Part shown: piece after piece, positions 23,480-35,467 of the stretch
How positions within the stretch are numbered: position 1 is the first letter of the stretch
How the letters are laid out: each line of letters opens with the position of its first letter
Assembly (NCBI RefSeq): GCF_030272615.1
Contig: NC_081410.1
Location: 186,956,119 to 187,016,118, forward strand
Direction of reading: 5' to 3'
Source: Cryptomeria japonica
Lineage: Eukaryota > Streptophyta > Pinopsida > Cupressales > Cupressaceae
Length of the DNA: 60,000 nt
Translations under genes and position numbers: made by a program
The notes under the pieces: model-generated
Databases searched by the model: none
Seen by the model: the letters and a program-made list of their open reading frames with translations, nothing else
Told to the model about the DNA's origin: nothing

Positions 23480-24110
23480 TTTATATTGTGTATTCTTTGA
23501 TTTCTTTGCATTCTAACCTCCTTTGTCCCTTCATTCTTCTTCCATCTTTTTCCCCTCTTCACATATACCTACCAATATATATGTTATGGTTTTCTCAGTA
23601 TGATAAAAAAGGCATTTTTGTGTGAGTGTGAGTGTGTGTGTGAAGAAGAAAGGCAATATTGGTGCGACAATGGATGTATGCGCGATTGGAGTAGATAGAT
23701 TGTAAAAAAGTTGTAGAGATTCTTGAGTGGATTTGGTGCAAGCAATTGTTTATATATCTGAGCTTATCAGGAATTGAACCCATGCATATGTAGATGCAAT
23801 TTTCTCATTTCATATGTGTTTCTATCTCTTGGTAGCGAACCTTCCAGTAGTGAGTCCTCCAGAAATCAACCTTGTAAACTCATATAACTAGTTATATTAT
23901 CTTCAGAGTTAACCCTCTCCATGGTTTTTCCCATTTGGGTTTTCCACATACAAAAATTTGGTGTCTCTCTTATGGTTTTGTATCTCTTGCATTTCAATTA
24001 TGTTGCATGCATTATTTTTGACTAAGATTAATTGAGAAAAAATTAAGTTTCAGAAGTTGAGTTTTTAAAAGGGAATATTGATTCACCCCCCCTCTAGTAT
24101 TCCAAACTGG
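23480..24110 (+). repeat. truncated Copia-type LTR fragment
   Basis: The right half resembles the LTRs of elements A and D: ATGGTTTTTCCC, spacer, GGGTTTTCCACAT at 23922-23952, then GATTCACCCCCCCTCTAGTATTCCA near 24080-24107. No primer-binding site follows and the left edge is unclear. A GT microsatellite (about 23620-23642) lies in it. Confidence 0.5.
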
Positions 24111-24132
24111 TCAACAGTTTTATCATATTTAT

Positions 24133-24162
24133 GGGTTAGTGCAGGATCATTGGGGGCCAAAA
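24133..24162 (+). repeat. left terminal inverted repeat of element E
   Basis: Starts GGGTTAGTGCAGGATCA and continues to GCCAAAA. About four mismatches to the right end. ttat precedes it. Confidence 0.7.
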
Positions 24163-24304
24163 AAAGGCGATGTGAAAAAAATAGCCTTCTCCACTTGCCT
24201 AAAAATGCAAAAATTTGTGTTGACTTTTTGCTTGGCTTGAGTGTCAGTACACCTTGGCATGGTAATTACCTAAGCAAATCAGATATCCAATTTTTATTTG
24301 TAAC

Positions 24305-24665
24305 TTTAAATTAAAAAATATATTATATAGTATATAATTTAATATTATATATTACATATTATATAAAATATAATATATTATTATAATATATATTATATAA
24401 TACATAATATATAATATAATATTAAATTATAAAATATTATATTATATTATATTATATATTATATCATTATATTATATAATATATATAATGTAATATATTA
24501 TTATATTATATAATTATATAATATAATAATATAATATTATAATATAATATATAATATTATATTATATTATATTATATAATACGTATTATATAATATATTA
24601 TTATATTATATTATATATTATATTATTATATTATATAATATAATAATATATTATATAATATAATG
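24305..24665. repeat. AT-only microsatellite
   Basis: Almost pure A/T, built from tata, taat and attatat words. It lies between two GATATC palindromic motifs in the left subterminal part of element E. No gene. Confidence 0.9.
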
Positions 24666-24690
24666 TTATTTTAAAATAATTTAAGTATAA

Positions 24691-24708
24691 AAATCGGATA
24701 TCCGATTT
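24691..24708. repeat. perfect GATATC-centred palindrome (one of seven related motifs)
   Basis: AAATCGGATATCCGATTT is an 18-bp perfect palindrome. Variants occur at 24276-24293, 24780-24796, 31645-31662, 31743-31757, 31760-31777 and 43080-43097, all inside element E and near its ends or the transposase start. Candidate transposase-binding or regulatory sites. Confidence 0.6.
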
Positions 24709-25025
24709 TCTGAGACAATATATTTTGACGATGACAGCTTGTGAGTCATTTCTAACCCACGGGCTACGCAATTTTATAGAAATCCGATATCCAATTGTAT
24801 CCAATATCCGGTGTTTTGCCCAAAAATTGCTAAAAAATAGATTGAAAGGTAAGATTTTTATTGTTTTCAATCATTTTCATTCAATTTTTGTATATTTTTA
24901 ATGTTTATTTGATTTTTCATTGAAAATATGGTTTTTTTCATGAAAACTAGGTTTTTTAAAATCAAATACAAAATTGTTTAAATTTGCTAATTAAATTCAA
25001 TTGTTTACATTCAATTAGGTTAAAA

Positions 25026-25244
25026 ATGGGGGATAACAATGAAAACATTGATCAACCACAACTACAACAACCAAACCCCCCCTCAATTCAGGATTTGATT
25101 GCACAAAATTTGAATGAATTGAGGGGGATTGCAGATGTATATTGTAGGATCCCTCGTCTAAACCCAATGTTTGATCCTCTCATGTCGATCATAAAGAGTA
25201 TGGAAACAATGATTGAGGAGCACAATGCCCCCCTTTTGTGGTGA
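25026..25244 (+). CDS. small unknown ORF of element E
   Basis: Seventy-two codons from an ATG at 25026 (MGDNNENIDQPQL), with a Gln/Pro-rich start and a helical C-terminal half (IQDLIAQNLNELRGIADVY, SIIKSMETMIEEH). A possible intron follows: GTGAGATT after 25241 and a pyrimidine-rich TTTTTCTTGTGCAG ending at about 25306. The downstream frame DPLEPSSVMKRINFDDPSTA would then be exon 2, but the phase as written gives an early stop. It is divergent from the transposase, as second genes of DNA transposons often are. Function unknown. Confidence 0.35.
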   Translation: MGDNNENIDQPQLQQPNPPSIQDLIAQNLNELRGIADVYCRIPRLNPMFDPLMSIIKSMETMIEEHNAPLLW

Positions 25245-25741
25245 GATTCTATGAGGGAACAATATAATATAACTAATATTAATCGTGGTTTGTTTTTCTT
25301 GTGCAGGATCCTTTAGAGCCGAGCAGTGTGATGAAGAGGATCAATTTTGATGACCCATCAACAGCTTAGGATGTTATAGATAGTTTTGGGATGCTTGCAT
25401 GTCTAGTTGGCATGTATATTTTGTATATGGAAATACATTCATGTATTTAGACATACATTTTGTTTGAGTTGGCGTTTATGCCATATTTGTGTATGGACAT
25501 ACATTTGTAATCATTTGACATTTTTATATATACAGAATTTCATATTGGATCATATAAATTGTTTCTCATCTGTGCATGGTGTTATCATGGAAATATTTAA
25601 TCTTCATTCCAATAATTAACAATGGTTAATAATGGTTATTTAATGAACAATACAATTCATTTCATTTCATCGTAAGTGTTGTTTGTATAATGAACAATAC
25701 AATACAATTCATTTAATGAACAATACTTGATACAATTCATT

Positions 25742-27920
25742 ATTACCCTATGCATGGTCCTATTTTTCCCCCCACCTCAATCGAACGCTCAGGGTCATAC
25801 CCTACCAGCATCGTCCCTTGAGCGCCCTAAGTGCTAAAATTGTCAAACTTTGACGAGCTCTAACTCAGAATCTGTGGCACCTCCGAATGATCGGTTTGAA
25901 CCTACAGGGCCATGAGAGGGGTCCCTACAAAATTCTATCTCGATTTTTCAAGTTTCCCTATGGTTTTATTAAGGCAACAATTTTTCGGTTGGCAAAAAAA
26001 TCGTCAGTCTCATTCATTTGAATGTTGTCTCATGGCCAATTTCTCGTTCTGCTCATTGCGATGATGAATGTCAGCTTCGACATGTCTAGTTAGGCATTAG
26101 TACCCTATGCATGCTCCTATTTTTCCCCCCCACTCGGTCAAACGCTCAGGGTCATACCCTATCGGTGTCGTCCCTTGAGCGCCCTAAGTGCTAAAAATTG
26201 TCAAACTTTGATGGGCCCTAACTTGGAATCCATGGCACTTGCGAATGATCGGTTTGAACCTATGGGGCCACAAGAGGGGTCCCTACAAAAGCCTATCTTG
26301 GTTTTTCAATTTTCCCTACGGTTTTATTAGAGAAGCAATTTTTCGGTTGGCAAAAAACTCGTCAATCTCATTCATTCGAATGTTGTCTCATGGCCAATTT
26401 CTCGTTCTGCTCATTGTGATGATGAACTGTCAGCTTTGACATGTCTAGTTAGGCATTATTACCCCATGCATGCTCCTATTTCCCCCCCCCACTCTGTCGA
26501 ACGCTCAGGGTCATACCCTACCGGCGTCGTCCCTTGAGCACCCTAAGTGCTAAAAATTATCAAACTTTGATGGGCCCTAACTTAGAATCCCTAGCACTTG
26601 TGAATGATCTGTTTGAACCTACGGGGCCATGAGAGGGGTCCCTACAAAATCCTATCTCGGTTTTTCAAGTTTCCCTATGGTTTTATTAGGGCAGCAAATT
26701 TTCGGTTGGCAAAAAAATTGTCAGTTTCATTCATTCGAATGTTGTCTCATGGCCAATTTCTCGTTATGCTTGTCGCGATGATGAACCATTAGCTCAGACA
26801 TGTCCAGTTAGGCATTATTACCCTATGCATGCTCCTATTTTCCCCCCCACTTGGTCAAATTCTTGGGGTCATACCCTACCGACGTCGTCCCTTGAGCGCC
26901 CTAAGTGCTAAAAATTGTCAAACTTTGACGCACCCTAACTCAAAATCCCTAGCACCTGTGAATGATCCATTTTAGCCTAAGGGGCCATGAGAGGGGTCCC
27001 TACAAAATCCTATCTCAGTTCTTCAATTTTCCCTACAGTTTTATTAGGGTAGCAATTTTTTGATTGGAAAAAAAATTGTCAGTCTCATTCATTCGAATGT
27101 TGTCTCGTGGCCAATTTCTCATTCTGCTCATCGCAATGATGAACCATTAGATCTGACATTTCTAGTTAGGCAATATTACCCTATGCATGCTCCTATTTTT
27201 TCCCCCTACTCGGTCGAACGCTCAGGGTCATACCCTACCGGCGTTGTCCCTTGAGCACCCTAAATGCTAAAAATTGTCAAACTTTGATGGGTCCTAACTC
27301 AAAATATGTAGCACCTACGAATGATCTGTTTGAACCTACGGGACCATGAGAGGGGTCCCTACAAAATCCTATCTCGGTTTTTCATGTTTCCCTACAGTTT
27401 TATTAGGGCAGCAATTTTTCAGTGGGCGAAAAAATCGTTAGTCTCATTCATTCGAATGTTGTCTCGTGGCCAATTTCTCGTTTTGCTCATCACGATGACA
27501 AACTGTTGACTCTGACATGTCCAATTAGGCATTATTACCCTATGCATGCTCCTATTTTGCCCCCCCACTCGATCGAACGCTCGGGGTCATACCCTACCGG
27601 CGTCATCCCTTGAGCGCCCTAAGTGCTAAAAATTATCAAACTTTGACAGGCCCTAACTCAAAATCCATGGCACCTGCAAATGATCTGTTTGAACCTACGG
27701 GGCTATGAGAAGGGTCCCTACAAAAGCCTATCTCAGTTTTTCAAGTTTCCCTACAGTTTTATTAGGGCAGCAATTTTTTGGTGGGCTAAAAAATCGTCAG
27801 TCTCATTCATTCGAATGTTGTCTCATGGCCAATTTCTCATTCTGCTCATCGCAATGACGAACCGTCGACTCTGACATGTCTAGTTAGGCATTATTATCCT
27901 ATGCATGCTCCTATTTATAA
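25742..27920. repeat. six-copy satellite, about 360-bp unit
   Basis: Units start with attaccctatgcatg at about 25742, 26098, 26458, 26817, 27175 and 27534, with a partial seventh from 27895. Intervals are 356-361 bp. Each unit has a C-rich block, cgctcagggtcatacccta, and a block around gagaggggtccctacaaaa. The short open frame repeated in each unit is degenerate and I do not call it a gene. Confidence 0.9.
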
Positions 27921-28536
27921 ATAGAAATACATTCACTTGACTTAATGTTTATGCACAAAATTTAATCTCATTAATCCACAAAGGAATATGTACCATCACC
28001 AAGAGAGGGTCTTGTCAATGGTGAATGATCTAGCATGAACTTGTATGTTTAAGAATTGTTAGTCTACACATAAAATGCATGGATGAACATAAAGGCTTTA
28101 TGATAATAAATGAAAAGGTGGGATTATATACCATAAAAATACGTCCCTTTGAATTATATCAACAGAACCCACTATGTTGATGCAAAAATCATAATGTGAT
28201 ACTATTGTATATCATCAAAAAAGACTTGTGTGAGCATAAAGGTTTTGCAATAATTATATCATCAAAAATTGTAGTGTTCTCTAATAACAAAAATTGTAAA
28301 GCTCATCAAATGCATGATAATTAGTCGTGTTGCAAAAATACGTCCCTTTCGATTATATTGAGTGTACCCGCTATGTGCATGCAAAAACCGTGTTGCCAAA
28401 AAACATGTTCATCAATAGACCTGCATTTTGAACACATCCTTAATATAAACGTAACAAACTTGAACATTAAGGTTTAATGATCATTGTTTGAAATGAAATG
28501 CATGACAAAAAAAAATAAGGCACCATTAAAGACCTA
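27921..28536. other. non-coding DNA of element E with a short direct repeat
   Basis: AT-rich. A block of about 55 bp around aatacgtccctttgaattatat recurs (about 28138 and 28334). It lies downstream of the transposase. No gene seen. Confidence 0.5.
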
Positions 28537-31460
28537 CTACTCAAGTGTGTCTGAAGGGTCATCTCTTTGCTTAAGAGTATCCAGTATTGCTTCATGATCA
28601 GTAGTAGTCACTATCCATAGCTCTTTGGTCTTTGGTTTTGCTTGATGCTTGAACAACTTGACATTTGTAGCTATAATAAGGTGTGAATACATTATAATGG
28701 TTTTGTGTCTCTCATAGTCGTCAAATGCAGGTATGCCATTCTTTCTAATCATGTATGTTTGCAACCAAGTTCCCACAACAACAACTGAACTTGTAGGATA
28801 TGTGAACCCATCATCATCTATCATTGGTTGTGTTGGCTCTTTTTTTCCCTGTACACATCGTGCCAACCAATATTCTGATCTTGCTTCATTCCCTTGCAGT
28901 GCAACAACTGCAAAAACATGTCCTGGTTGTACAAGATCTGATAGATGGTCATACTCAAGTGAACTTTCCATGTCATCATTTGACAAGGATATTATTTGAG
29001 ATAAAGGAGTTAGATATTGGGGAACCCACGTATCAACCCACTCACTTGACTCATACTGATCCCAATCACACTAAACACAACTCTTACAAAAACAAGCCAA
29101 CGCTCATGTCCAAATGGTCCATGTACTTGCATCTGAGCTAAGAAATGAATGCATATTTAAAGAACCTTTAATTGTTTGGTAATCCAATCTATCTCCCATT
29201 GTGCCCTCCTCAACCAACCAAAAGAATCTGGTCACTACTGAATCAAGAGTACCTCCATGTGACAATGTTGAACTACACCAATCAACAATAGAACGTGCAT
29301 CAGAGAAATTTGCACCTGAAATCCTTAATTGCTCCTTAACTAGAGCTCTCTTCAAACATGCACCTGCTCCATCATGCTCCCCCTTCCCATGCCCTGCCTC
29401 AAAAAAACACCAAATATGAGGTATACGCCTCTCTACATGAATTCTACTCAACCAATAAAACATATAGTCATTCTTGAATTGACCCGTATAGTTATCTGAC
29501 CATATTATATGTCGGTCAATTGCAATATCTTTCTCATGCAAGAACTCAAAAAAATTCTCGAAAGAATGTTGCACTTACTCGAAGGAGTGAGATCTATCAT
29601 CACTCATATAAAAATGATACTCCCTGATTATCTTCATGTCCTCTTTTGTACTATCAAGAGTATCTCTATATGTAATGTGAACAAAAATAGCAATCTGGAC
29701 TGAATTGTAGTACTGAGACTGTACCTCATTCTGTGGTTGCAATGTATAGTTCTCTGCAAAATCAACCACCAATACAATAGTGACAATCGGGAAAGAGTTC
29801 TTACACATCCTGAACTATTGATCCAACCACTAAGACCTATGGGTGTGCCTTGCATACTTGTAGAAAAGATTTTCCTTAAAATCCAAAATAAAATCAGCAA
29901 TACTCACTTCTCTTGAGACTAATTCACATCTAGAACCTTCACCTCCACTCTTCAAAGTATATTTCACTGTCTCATATCTTGTTTTCTCAACATAATTCTT
30001 TCCAAAATCATGTTCATTGCCCTCATGAAAACATGAAACAAACTTTGACAACCCACCACATTCTGAGCACTTCTCATTCAAACAATCATTTCTATAGAAA
30101 TAGCAGCCATCATCTCTAGGGCATAAAAATAGATCTTGCAAGTCTCTTGATGATCTTGCAAACAACATTGCACCACACTCCTACAACATCTCATTAGTAT
30201 GCATCATAGAATGAATATGACATAAAAGTTCATGGTACATTGAAAACTCCACATGGTACTTGCAACAACAAGTATTGTGAATCTTAAGAGGAACACAATA
30301 AAATGGTTTCAAAGATTCAAAGGCCCTTTGTGATATTTGCAAAGTTGGATGTACTTCACAAAAAAATTTGTACAACATTGTTTGGCTTGATTCCAAGAAA
30401 TGTTTGGGATGCGGTGTGTGGTCTCGATTGTCGATTCTTAATTTCAAAATGTCCTTTACATTGGGTGACACTCTAGAATTAGAGTGCCAAAATTGTTGAA
30501 TCTCCTCCTTCACATTGTCAAACAACTTTCTATCAACTTTCTATCAACACATGGAAGCCTCCCACCAAAATCCCATGTATCTTGTTGAAGTGGATCGTCA
30601 AGTCTTTGTCTTCGTGCAAGTGCTCTATCCAAAGTTTTATGGTTTATGCTAAAATCAACACAATTTTCTCTCATTTGATGAGCCTTCCTCAATTGATGGC
30701 TTACTAAGGAGGTTGTAATCACTCTTCGAACATCTCTCTTATCTCTTTCTTTGGTATTCTTTCCAATAGAATTGAGAGCGTCAAATAGATTTTTTGCAAT
30801 AATAGAATTTCTCTCCATCTTCTTGTTCATATGAATCTTCAATTTGTTTAGCAATGGTCTCATCTTTATCATCTTTATCATCTTTAGCAGTTGAACAAAG
30901 AGTTGGCATTGCTCGGTCAATGTCTTATTGCTAAAATTTTGGTCGAAAAGTTGTGTAGCCCACAACCGAATGGTTCTTGTTGACCTCTTGCCTTCAAGAT
31001 TCGCAATAATGTTCTCATCGATTTCAAATAACCATTTTGGGGTTCTTGAAGGTCTTGGATTTGGAATTTGTCTTTCATCCATGAGAGGGTCTTCATTTCT
31101 AAAGTAATTAGGTGTTACATATGGTTCACTTGGTTGAGAAATTCCACCTTCAATGTCAAAGTTTTCCACATTTTCACCTCCTATGTCAAAATTTTCCACA
31201 TGTTGAGCGTTTTCATTATCACTTTCAACATTTTCAACATTTTCAAAATTTTCACTTTCAAAATCTACATTTTCATTTTCAATAACTTGTGACACATTTT
31301 CAAATTCAATTTCCTCTTCACTTGAAGTAACATTAGCAATATTTAACTTACCTTGTCTTCTCCTCCTATGACATTCTCTATCTCTTTCTCTATACACTTC
31401 AATTTGGTCATCTGAACGTTTTCTTTTGCTTTTAGACTTTCGATGGCTACTACTCCCCAT
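28537..31460 (-). pseudogene. DDD-like transposase of element E, broken
   Basis: The frame starts at 31460 (MGSSSHRKSKSKRKRS, basic, nuclear-localisation-like), followed by an acidic Asn/Glu-rich region and a helical region. After a frameshift at 30525, one frame runs to 28537. A Cys-rich part (CPRDDGCYFY, CLNEKCSECGG, about 30.1 kb) may bind metal. The catalytic-like region has VVDFAENY (about 29.75 kb), WSDNYTGQFKN (about 29.51 kb) and FFEAGHGKGEHDGAGACLKR (about 29.40 kb), giving candidate acidic residues D, D and D or E. The C-terminal domain (EYWLARCVQGKKE) is unassigned. The frameshift is an 11-bp tandem duplication at about 30525-30547. In-frame stops: four TAG (30181, 29830, 29815, 29071), one TAA (29575), one TGA (29104). 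The transposase role is inferred from motifs and from position inside TIRs. Confidence 0.7.
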
Positions 31461-31791
31461 TTACCTCCACATAGATGCTCCTAAATGATTGACAATGTAA
31501 GATTTGACTTTAAGAATATCCCACAAGCACAAATTTGTCTCATCTTGTCTGAAAACCCATGATCATCGACATAAAATAGAATATGCAGACTATGGGCCAT
31601 TGGAATCCACAAAATAGCCCACAAGGCTCTTTTATATTTACAAAAAATGGATATCTGATTTTAATGTATAAATTTGTGGTCCCAAAATTTTTTCCCATTG
31701 TTGCCTCTTTTTTTACTATTGCCACATCATTGACAATGGGAAAAATCAGATATCCGATAAATTTGATATCCGATTTTATTAGTCATATTTT
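31461..31791 (-). promoter_or_regulatory. upstream region of the transposase with three GATATC motifs
   Basis: Between the transposase start and the GA tract. Motifs at 31645-31662, 31743-31757 and 31760-31777 resemble those near both ends of element E. Autoregulation or transposase binding is inferred, not shown. Confidence 0.4.
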
Positions 31792-31823
31792 AGAGAGAGA
31801 GTCAGAGAGAGAGAGAGAGAGAT

Positions 31824-31858
<35 letters not shown>

Positions 31859-31926
31859 TTAGGGGAGAGGGAGAGGGAGAGAGAAATTAGGGGAGGGGGA
31901 GAGAGAGAGATTAGGGGAGAGGGAGG

Positions 31927-31958
<32 letters not shown>

Positions 31959-32140
31959 CATCAGGGGAGGGGGAGAGAGAGAGATTAGGGGAGAGAGAGA
32001 GAGGAGATGGAGAGAGAGAGAGATTAGGGGAGAGGGAGAGAGAGAGACATCGAGCGAGGGGGAGAGAGATTAGGGGAGAGAGAGAGAGGAGGAGAGAGAG
32101 AGATTAGGGGAGAGGGGGAGAGAGAGAGAGAGAGAGAGAG
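31792..32140. repeat. GA-rich purine tract, left mirror arm
   Basis: About 350 bp of (GA)n with interspersed ATTAGGGGAGAG. Its reverse complement is seen at 42829-42970. The long frame of alternating Glu and Arg is an artefact of the repeat. Confidence 0.9.
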
Positions 32141-32612
32141 ATGGGTCATATTGTGTTGTTATGGGTCATTCAGGGTCCTATGGTGTCCATAGGTGTCCTA
32201 TGACCCCTTAGGACACCATATGACCCCTTAAGACACCATATTGGATCGTTATGGGTCCTATGGTGTCCTAAGGGGTCATATTGTGTCCTAGGACCCCTTA
32301 GGACACCATATTGGTGTTGGTATTTTGATGATGTTTAGTTGTGATTGTCATTGATGGACACACACTTATTTGATGTATGAGTTATTCTCAATCGGTAGTT
32401 GTTCCAACCAGTATTGTATGTCATTGAAGACTATCGGTGTTTTGTAGAAGATGCTTACCGGTCAAAGCATGACCGAAGTGGTGTCCATAGGTGTCCTACA
32501 ACCCCTTAGGACACCATATGACCCCTTAAGACACCATATTGGATTGTTATGGGTCCTATGGTGTCCTAAGGGGTCATATTGTGTCCTAGGACCCCTTAGG
32601 ACACCATATTGG
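32141..32612. repeat. self-complementary minisatellite, left block, with a 298-bp tandem duplication
   Basis: Built from TAAGGGGTCATATGGTGTCC and its exact reverse complement GGACACCATATGACCCCTTA with variants. A 298-bp segment (32181-32478, repeated at 32479-32776) holds minisatellite plus the first 164 bp of the LTR of element D, so the duplication came after insertion of D. Confidence 0.88.
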
Positions 32613-33680
32613 TGTTGGTATTTTGATGATGTTTAGTTGTGATTGTCATTGATGGACACACACTTATTTGATGTATGAGTTATTCTCAATCGGTACTTGT
32701 TCCAACTGGTATTGTATGTCATTGAAGACTATCGGTGTTTTGCAGAAGATGCTTACCGGTCAAAGCATGACCGAAGACCCCGAGCGACAGTTAAATCTTT
32801 TGGTATCGAAACACTATGTTCTAGTTTTCTAGTCTTCACTTGTTAACCGGTAATTGGTATACTATGTTAACTGGTATAATTGTAATGTGTGATGAGTTAT
32901 CATCCACCGACACTATGACGGTGTTTTTGTGTCGTGTTACCAAATATGTCTAGATGCACTATACTTAAGAAATTGTAGTCTAATCTTATTGGACCGACAT
33001 GAAATCAAGTTCCTATATGAGGACATCATGTCTAGGGTTTTAGCAAAGTTGAAGTGTGTGAACAAAGATAAGGTCTGTGAGAGAAAAGGTCTCACATAAT
33101 AGAGATAGAGATATAGAAGACTGAAGTAATGCTGGAATGCATTAACAAGGAGTTGCCAAGGATCTAATCAAGCATACTGTGCTACTGTCTAGATCATTCA
33201 CTTGTTGATTACTAATATCTTTGACAAGTTTGAAACCCTTAACTGGGTAGGCCCAACCAAGCCTATTGTAAATCCTCTAACAAGGTGGTTCACAATTATG
33301 GATCTAAAATCCTCTAATAGGGTAGTCTTTAATAGGACTTATCTCCTAACAAAGATCTTGATTCCTAATAGGACCTGTTCTGGTGAAGAACATTGTAAGG
33401 CCTTAACCGGTCTAACCTTAACCAATCTAGTTACTATTCTGTAGATAGTTGACTTGTGAGTCTTACTCATCGTGGTTTTTCCCATTTGGGTTTCCACGTC
33501 AAAACATCTTTTGTTATGGTGATTATGCTTCTATGGGTGAATGCTTTATTTTCTATTTGTCTTGTCTGTGTTTTAACCAGTTTATTGTTTAATCTGCTAT
33601 ACTGGACTCTAGTTAAACTACTTAAGAGTTTGGTTAATTTTTTGGGTATACTAATTCACCCCCACTCTTAGTATTCATCA
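32613..33680 (+). repeat. 5' LTR of element D
   Basis: About 1068 bp, from TGTTGG to TATTCATCA. It contains the GGTTTTTCCC...GGGTTTCCACGT motif at 33472-33499 and an ATTCACCCCCACTC block near the end. The first 164 bp occur twice (32315 and 32613). Confidence 0.9.
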
Positions 33681-33694
33681 ATTGGTATCAGATC
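33681..33694 (+). promoter_or_regulatory. primer-binding site of element D
   Basis: ATTGGTATCAGATC directly follows the LTR. TGGTATCAGA is the initiator tRNA-Met complement; the next bases differ from those in A and B. Confidence 0.85.
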
Positions 33695-33730
33695 CAACCT
33701 TTCTATAAGTCTAACCACTTGGAAGGAGAT

Positions 33731-35017
33731 ATGAGGGAATACAGCATGAGGGAACTCACTCACCGTTTGGCTGAATTTGAGAGAGCCTATGGTGAACTCA
33801 AGATCAAGTTTAAATCCTCTTTAGCTAAGAGAAGAGAGCTTGCTGAGCAGTTGATGGAATTTACTAAAAATAGCTCTTCTGATGAAGCAGACATGGATGC
33901 CCTAGTTGGAGAAGTGGAGAAACTAAATGAATCCAAAAGTAATCTAAGGAGGGAGTTGGAAGGACTGACTATTAGGATGAGTTAGGAGCTATAAAATAGA
34001 AGAAAAGTTGAAGATTTGGTAAAGGACAAAGAGCATGAGATCTTTAAATTGAAACAAGAAATCGGTACCATTACCACCTATCTATAGAAGGATAAAGAAG
34101 AGAAAGAAGAAATACAAGTTGAACTAAATGCAGCTATTTCTCAAAATGAAACATTGATGGAAACCAATGTTGCTCTTTCCAAGGAACTTACTGAGACAAA
34201 GGAGATACTTGCTAAGTTCAATCAGAGTACTGCTAAGTTAGAGAAAAAGCTAGAATCGGTAAAGCCATCAAAGGATACCACTGGACTTGGTTTCTTTGGA
34301 TACGAGGAAGGTGAGACCTCTAGAACCAAGAGTGATGCACTGAAGAAGCAATTGACACCTAAGAGCAATAGCGGGAGTAAAGGTAAGAAAAAGTTTGAAC
34401 CTGTTTGCTTAAATGTCTTAAGGTAGGACATACTGCCAATGTATGTAGGAGCAAGGCTTACAATAACTTTCCTTACTTTCAAAACAATATGGCTAGACCT
34501 GGTAGATTTAATGGTTATTGTTATGCATGCAAAAAGTCTGGGCATAGAGATTTTGAATGCAGGTCGGTTATGAACAATTCTGGAAGTTATCCACCAAGAG
34601 CTAAAGGAGTTGTCCTCAAAACTTCCTAAAAACTAGAACCCAAACCGATATAGAACCTATGACCACCAGTCAAATGGTTATGAAGCGGCAACCAGTTGGA
34701 GAGCAACTTGTTTTATCTATCATGGTAGCGGTCACACTACTACAACATGCAGAAGGAAGAATGGAAATGTGAACACTAGACCATGGAGAACACCTGGAAT
34801 GGTATGCTATCATTGCAACAAACTGGGACACACTGCCAAAACATGCAGACTGAGAAAGAATCTATCAGAAGACATACTGATCAACCAAGAAGGTATGATT
34901 GATGTTGAAACTATTCAGGTGGATATGGATAAAACATGGAAAAAGAAATCTGAAGAGAAGCCACAAGATGTACCAATTTCTATACCTAGTGTGGAAATCC
35001 CTAAACCGGCAAATTGA
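33731..35017 (+). pseudogene. gag remnant of element D: coiled coil plus up to four zinc knuckles
   Basis: The frame from an ATG at 33731 (MREYSMRELTHRL) is coiled-coil-rich to about 34290. It is interrupted by a TAG (33983), a TAA shortly after and a TAG near 34087. After a 1-nt shift at about 34405 come CCHC knuckles: CLKVGHTANVC (its first two Cys lie across the shift), CYACKKSGHRDFEC (about 34519), CFIYHGSGHTTTTC (about 34711, one Cys replaced by Tyr) and CYHCNKLGHTAKTC (about 34807). The Copia capsid domain is not seen. Copia gag normally has one or two knuckles. RNA binding without capsid formation is inferred. Confidence 0.7.
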
Positions 35018-35467
35018 GCTTCGAAAATCTTAGGGGAAGAATATTGGTAAAATGTTTCGAACCCCTAGAATATATCAATAAAGCACCTTTATTGGTATTT
35101 GTTACCTGTCAACCGACAGAAGAAATGAAGTGGTAAAAGGTAAAATTAGGGTTTGAGCCCTAATGGTGATGCATTTATTATGGTAGGTGGGAGCATGTTT
35201 AAAAGTGACTTTTGTTGTCATTTTTACTTACCTATTTTTAGAGAAGAATTTTTCTAGTCTGAGCAGTGCAACCAGAGTGATTCATCTTGCTTTCAAAAGA
35301 ATTCAGAAAGGACTCTTACACAAAATTTTGTAGCCACTTCAAGCTATCAGTCAAAGGGGTAAACAAGTTTCTAAAGAGGTGTGTTGTGGCTGCCAACGAC
35401 AAACCCTAGTTCAAAGTGTGAAGGTATTTTTCGTTGAAACATTCTTCTCATTTGGAATCTTCTAGAT
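35018..35467 (+). other. spacer between gag remnant and accessory ORF of element D
   Basis: About 450 bp with no convincing gene. It would be a leader for the downstream ORF, whose ATG is at 35468. Confidence 0.5.

Noticed and set aside
26239-27874. 62-66-codon open frames repeated every 360 bp
   Set aside because: They occur once per satellite unit with variable ends and no recognisable content.
31583-32107. Open frame of alternating Glu and Arg
   Set aside because: It is the translation of the GA tract; no codon-level constraint.
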